Positions 21,322 through 26,039 of a DNA stretch of 26,039 nt are shown in pieces. The position numbers and the translations under genes are program-made. Each line of letters opens with the position of its first letter. Positions within the stretch are counted from its first letter, which is position 1. The notes under the pieces were generated by a model, which worked only from the letters and a program-made list of their open reading frames with translations, was not told where the DNA came from and did no database searches. Origin of the DNA: Amphimedon queenslandica. Taxonomy: Eukaryota > Porifera > Demospongiae > Haplosclerida > Niphatidae. The stretch spans positions 2,632 to 28,670 of the forward strand of contig NW_003546462.1 of the NCBI RefSeq assembly GCF_000090795.2, written 5' to 3'.

Positions 21322-22137
21322 TCATTGCTTTTCTTCAGACTCAGAGTTTGTTCCGTCAGTTATTTTATCAACAAAAATCTCCTGATCTATTTCATATTCT
21401 ATCCTCTCTTTAGCTCTTACCACCTATTAGATTGAAAATAGTTTTAAATTTTGTGAATGAAAGTAGTTCAATTTTTTGCTAAAGCAGGACTATTTTAGAA
21501 GATTTTTTATGTACCTTTGATTGCAAATAGAAGGAACCTCCTTGTGATTTATCATTTGCTTTAAATAGATGCTCATAATTCTGAAGGACATCAAAATACA
21601 GCAACTAGCAATCAATTTCTAACATACTTTTCTGATAGCTTCAAGATTTTCCAAATCGTCGACACTTAATATACTTTTAGCTTCTTGGAGTGATAGTCCG
21701 GTATAAGTACTGGCTTTTGCTGCTTTGTTGGCATCTCTGCCTGCCTCAGTAGCAGCTTTCCTAGCAGCTGCAGTTGCTGTAAGAAATAATAATAAAATAT
21801 AAGAACTAAGAGGGTATTATAATTAATGTACAATGAATTCATTAGCATTAAAACATGACCAACAATTAAAAATGGTGGACGAGAGTAAAGTCACTAAAGT
21901 GACAATAAAAAGAAAGTAATTGATATACCATATATACTTGATTAATGAGGAGTTGTGTTATGATGTAAATTCAATTAGTGATTACATCATCATTACAAAT
22001 ACCTTGATATTCTTGTTTTAGTGCTTGAGTAAAAGCTCTAGCGACGGCTTGACCACCTAATACTATGATTTGTGCTAAGAAACGAGCCTAAAGAAGCAAA
22101 ATAAAACAGAAAAATCATTAACATCAAAAAGTACCAT
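21322..22137 (-). CDS. PAM16: PAM16/Magmas, mitochondrial import motor subunit
   Basis: Five exons: 22137-22135, 22087-22003, 21776-21628, 21580-21515 and 21423-21322, giving 134 aa (human about 125). Exon 1 contributes only the ATG. Exon 2 gives [19 protein letters not shown], the N-terminal segment that associates with the inner membrane. Exons 3 and 4 give [11 protein letters not shown] and [20 protein letters not shown], the degenerate J-like domain in which the J-protein HPD motif is replaced by DKS. Exon 5 gives [13 protein letters not shown] and an acidic tail. PAM16 pairs with PAM18/DNAJC19 and restrains its stimulation of mtHsp70 at the TIM23 channel on the matrix side. The gene is divergent from the calpain, start codons 71 bp apart, and convergent with the KNL1-like gene. 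Confidence 0.93.
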
Positions 22138-22208
22138 ATTGCCTTGTGGGCGGAGTTGAAGTAATAAAGTAGGCGTGGTTTACGTTTGAGCCACACCCAT
22201 TTGCTAAA
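22138..22208. promoter_or_regulatory. Divergent promoter, PAM16/calpain-15-like
   Basis: 71 bp lies between the two start codons. It contains GTGGGCGGAG (22146-22155), TAGGCGTGG (22170-22178) and CCACACCC (22191-22198). The first two repeat the ordered pair seen upstream of the KNL1-like gene. No TATA box was seen. Transcription in both directions must start within or very near this segment, or within the PAM16 leader intron. Confidence 0.6.
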
Positions 22209-25200
22209 ATGGCAAGTGCAATGACATGGACATGTACATCTTGTACATACGAGAATCAGTTAAAATCTCAATACTGCTCCATGTGTAATGAAGAAAGGAG
22301 CTTTAAAGATAGTGATCCTATGAAAAGGAGGCAGAAGAGAACAAAGAAAGAAGATGAAGAGGAAATAGGTCCTGAAGTTACAGTCATGGATCGACTGTCA
22401 TCTTTCTCTAGATCTCTCTTTCGTTTGAAGAGCAGCCATTGGAGCTGCCCTGGATGTACTTATAAAAACAACGAGGCTGATACTCAATGCGCAGTGTGTG
22501 GGCATGATAAACCAATTGATGTTAAACAATCTAAAGATGACAGGCAATCTAATGACACTAACACTGGTAGTATTACCAGTAGCATCAGCAATGGGATCAG
22601 CTCTGGCTTCAAAAAACTTAAGAAACTTTTTGAGCCAGAGCCTGAAGTAACAGTAACAGGATGGACATGCAGGAAATGTACTTTTGTCAATCATCCTGAT
22701 TTACTGGAGTGTGAGCAGTGTGGATCAACAGGGCGGCGGCATCCACTGAGTTTAGATCATATACTACCAACAGACGACGGCGAAGTATTATTTGGCGATC
22801 CAGCTGTGCTTAGAGAATTAATAAATAAATTAGAGAATAGTCCACTTAATGAATATTCATTAGAGGAGACAGATAAATGGGTGTGTCCGGCTTGTACATA
22901 TCATAATAAAGGAGGTGAAAGGTGTGGCGTATGTGAACGACGGCGGACCATTGTCACACCTTTAAGTCTATCTACTGATGTACCTAACAAGTTAGATCTA
23001 GTACGACAGATTAGCAGTGACCAATCTCAGAGTGTTAAAGAGATAGAGGAGCTTATGGAGGATTATGCTCGTAGGGTGGAGAAGAGCATTGTTGCTCAAC
23101 AAAAGAAAGTGAGGGGTAGTATATTATATGTACATGAATGTCATTGTTGACTTTCCATTAAAAATGACAATTTGGAAATAAGTCAGTAATTAATACACAA
23201 ATCCATGTACATGTAAATGATTAAAGTTTTATAGTTTTGATCTCAAATTTCATAAAACTATTGCACAATGTACACGTAACTCAATTTGTTGCTATTTTAT
23301 GTGCAAGAAAGTGTTCATGATAAGTTCTTGTTTTATAGTTAAAAGAGCCATTCATTGATCCTGATTTCCCCCACTCCCCTCGATCGCTTTATATTAATCC
23401 AAAGATCCCAATATCTCGCTGGGATGTCATTAGTAAGTGGTCCAGACCAGCTGATATACGTCTTGACAGAAGACATGGTACCTGGTGTGTGTTTAGGGAT
23501 CCTAAACCTGACGACATTGCACAAGGAATGCTAGGAGATTGCTGGTTAGTAAACACATGGCACATGCAGTAATTCTGATTGGCATCAATGAGAAGCAAGT
23601 TTTGTGAACCATGTGAAGATTCCCTTTTTGACATCTTCACCTATGGGGAGATATCCTTGCATACCGTTATTTTAAAGATAATTCCAGTGTAATATATAAT
23701 TTTACTTTTATTATTGCTAGGTTTCTTAGTGCACTTGCAGTGATTGCAGAAGTACCTGAATTATTGCAGAAAATTCTTATAACAAAAGAAGTATGATGAA
23801 TAAAATCAAAATATAATTGAAGTTTTTATACTCTATACCCTATCTTTTCCAGTGCATAATATCTTCATTCCAAATTATCACACTTCTTATTCTTGCTTTA
23901 GTTTTGTCCTCAAGGTGTTTATTTGGTAAAACTGTGTCGTGATGGACTCTGGCAGACCATACTAGTCGATGACTATTTCCCTGTTACTGCAGATTTTTGG
24001 AGTAATCAACTAGTTTTTTCAAAAGTAAGTAACAGTGTAAACCTCTTACAATCTTACATCACCTCTTCTTGTTTTTTCTGTTCTTCAAGGCTCGTAGAGG
24101 ACAGCTATGGGTTCCTCTGATAGAGAAAGCAATGGCTAAGATGTATGGATCATATGAATCACTTGATGGTGGCACCATCATTAGTGGTCTCTCAGTATTG
24201 ACTGGGTATCCTTGCGATGTGATACACTTAAGAGCTCATCATGCAGGTACTATAACTGCAGACTATTGTCCTTTAAATGTGTTTGAAGATTTAATCTTAT
24301 TGCATATAATGATTAATAATATACTTTTTTATGTTATGTATGAATGTAGATGAGGAAGTTGAGCAAGAGCTTGTGTGGGCTAAACTCCTGAGTTTTAAAG
24401 AATCCAAGTATGAAGTTTTAAATTTGAAATTTAAACAATGTATTTATGTATTTATGACAGGTTTCCAATGGCAGCTTCTAGCAGTCCAGTTGATCCAACC
24501 GAATCCATTGATACTGAACTTGGTATTCAACCATTTCATGCTTATTCTATATTAGACATAAAACAGATTGGAACTGAGAGGTAGGGTACATAGTACAGTA
24601 CATTCAAGCATCATTCATTCATTTTTTGTGTTATTCTTTTAGTGTTGTAGTGTTGAGAGATCCATGGGGTCACACTAAACCAGGTAGGGAATGGAGAGAA
24701 TCTGAACCTGGAACTTTCATGATCGGATCAAACCATCTCTTCAAGTTAGTCGAAAAGCAGGAATTCATTTAGAAAGTCCTAAATAGCATTTTTGGTTGCC
24801 TGCCGAAAAATTGGCAAAATGTTTATGTATGGATTATGCAGCATGTACAGTCAATCCACAATTTTCCAAATAATATTTAAAACATCCTTCATTTATTATA
24901 AAAAGATTGAAATTATGATTATTTTGCTTATAGCTCTATTGTTTTTCCTCGTCTTTTCCTTCTTCCCTGTAAACTTTTGCTCAGATACTTTTCTCATGTT
25001 GATGTGTGCTACTATCATCCTGACTGGCACAGTATTCGTGTCAAAGGTCAATTCCCACGTCATGCCCCATCACATCTTGAAGTACTCACTTTTCAAACCT
25101 TTGAACCAACGGAGGTCAAAATATGCCTCTATCAACCCTCATACAGGTAGTATAATAATACATGTACATGTATTATTTGGTTGGCTAGTTGCTATAATTT

Positions 25201-25997
25201 TGAATGGTAGAATTGATTGCAGCCATAGAAATATGTTTTATCATATTAATTATGTATTTCATAAATTCATAGAGGCTGTAGGGAAGAGAGTTATAAGAAG
25301 GTGGATATATTGCTGCTACTGGTACGGTATGATGACAGAGGGGGATCACTGGATAAACTTGAAGGATCATTACCATTCCCTTCCGAGTGTATTACCACTA
25401 GCAAACATAATATGACCTCAGTGGTCACCTGTTCTGCAATTCTTAATCCAGGAAGGTACTATAGTACAAGCCAAATTTTTGCCAAAAATGAAAAATTGGA
25501 GAATTCTTTATTTTTATTATTTTTTTCTGATACAAGTATCTGTATAACAGTAACTTCTATTTGTATATAGGTATTCTGTTATACCATTGAGTTTTAAGAA
25601 TTGGCATGCAACTTTGTCACACGAGAGTCCTGTCCCATATGTCATAGGATTGTTTTCTGCTAAAGTGATTGAATGGGTTGAACGGGCACCCACTAAACCA
25701 GGGTATCTGTCTGAATCACTGTTCCTGTTGGCTAGGAAGGAAGGGACACTCAGAAGTGTAAGTTATTTTTTGTACTCATACAGTAGTATTCTATTCAATT
25801 TTATCTTTCGTTGCTTAGTTTAATCATCACTTAAAGTTGTACGATGTTCATATTTCTCGCTCCCTTTGGTTTGTTGTGATTGAGAATCATGACAAGTTCT
25901 ACCACTACAGAATATCCATAGACTTTACTGGCACAATCAATCTCAAACTATCAAGAAATGGTCTTCAGATAGATGACTACATACCACCTCAGCATAG
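22209..25997 (+). CDS. CAPN15: Calpain-15/SOL-like protease, 3' end outside window
   Basis: Twelve exons: 22209-23108, 23339-23544, 23721-23790, 23902-24024, 24090-24246, 24350-24407, 24461-24580, 24643-24744, 24985-25146, 25273-25455, 25571-25757 and 25819-25997. They give 815 aa before the window ends. Four RanBP2-type zinc fingers lie near residues 6-32, 78-103, 151-176 and 225-250 (W-x-C-x2-C ... N ... C-x2-C); such fingers often bind ubiquitin. The CysPc domain follows: AQGMLGDCWFLSALA (Cys368), VWAKLLSFKESKFPMAAS, FHAYSILD (His531) and LRDPWG (Asp551 where the family has the catalytic Asn). The C-terminal part (YFSHVDVCYYHPDW onward) matches the SOL-specific beta domains; no EF-hands are seen. 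Family members are intracellular non-classical calpains. The segment after DPWG is shortened, so proteolytic activity is uncertain. The gene is divergent from PAM16. Confidence 0.88.
25445..25555 (+). repeat. Single partial unit of the 186-bp family, forming an intron
   Basis: GTACTATAGTACAAGCC, TTGCCAAAAATGAAAAATT, GAGAATTCT, TTTTTATTA and TTCTGATACA follow the unit at 4801-4908 in order. The 5' splice site of the intron 25456-25570 is the GT of the palindrome core. See the finding for this intron. Confidence 0.75.
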
Positions 25998-26039
25998 GTT
26001 AGATTATCAACTATAAAGTTATTGATATTATTATCAATA

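Noticed and set aside
24792..25415. Long plus-strand frame with hydrophobic stretches
   Set aside because: It crosses two introns; the calpain exons at 24985-25146 and 25273-25455 read in other frames with family similarity.
1..26039. CRISPR arrays, prokaryotic operons, tRNA or rRNA genes
   Set aside because: None seen. The repeats present are microsatellites, hairpins and intronic tandem units, and the genes are spliced.

Overview
The window is animal nuclear DNA. It is AT-rich, with many short GT-AG introns, trinucleotide microsatellites and tightly packed genes. A spongin/short-chain collagen C4-like protein, a domain I know only from sponges, together with the compact gene spacing points to a demosponge resembling Amphimedon. 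That assignment is inference from gene content. I rebuilt the genes by hand from splice sites, reading phase and family similarity.

Layout from left to right. Positions 1-813 hold a hairpin and long ATT microsatellites but no gene. Positions 814-2048 (minus) hold a secreted short-chain collagen C4-like protein with a TATA box; its last intron carries a fold-back element (1462-1670). Positions 2792-9458 (minus) hold a 16-exon GABA-B-like class C GPCR. Only 127 bp separates its start codon from that of a 9-exon SLC49 (FLVCR/MFSD7-like) transporter at 9586-12569 (plus). Positions 12816-20813 (plus) hold a 20-exon gene that I read as the kinetochore scaffold KNL1: SILK and RVSF PP1-docking motifs, degenerate MELT-like repeats, and a very long charged helix. 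Positions 21322-22137 (minus) hold PAM16/Magmas of the mitochondrial import motor. Its start codon lies 71 bp from that of a calpain-15/SOL-like protease at 22209-25997 (plus), which runs off the window.

The neighbouring genes do not form a pathway: surface matrix, receptor, transporter, kinetochore, mitochondrial import and calpain. What links them is architecture: two very short divergent promoters, and a GTGGGCG-type motif in three of the promoter regions.

Four observations deserve most attention. First, a roughly 186-bp repeat with a CTGTACTATAGTACAG core sits in introns of three genes, and a single partial unit makes up an entire calpain intron, GT to AG. Second, an inverted copy of the transporter's last two exons and 3' flank lies just after KNL1, and the KNL1 stop codon falls inside the copied segment. 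Third, the calpain has Asp where the catalytic Asn is expected, and a shortened loop after it. Fourth, the KNL1-like protein carries duplicated DMSLT units in place of canonical MELT.
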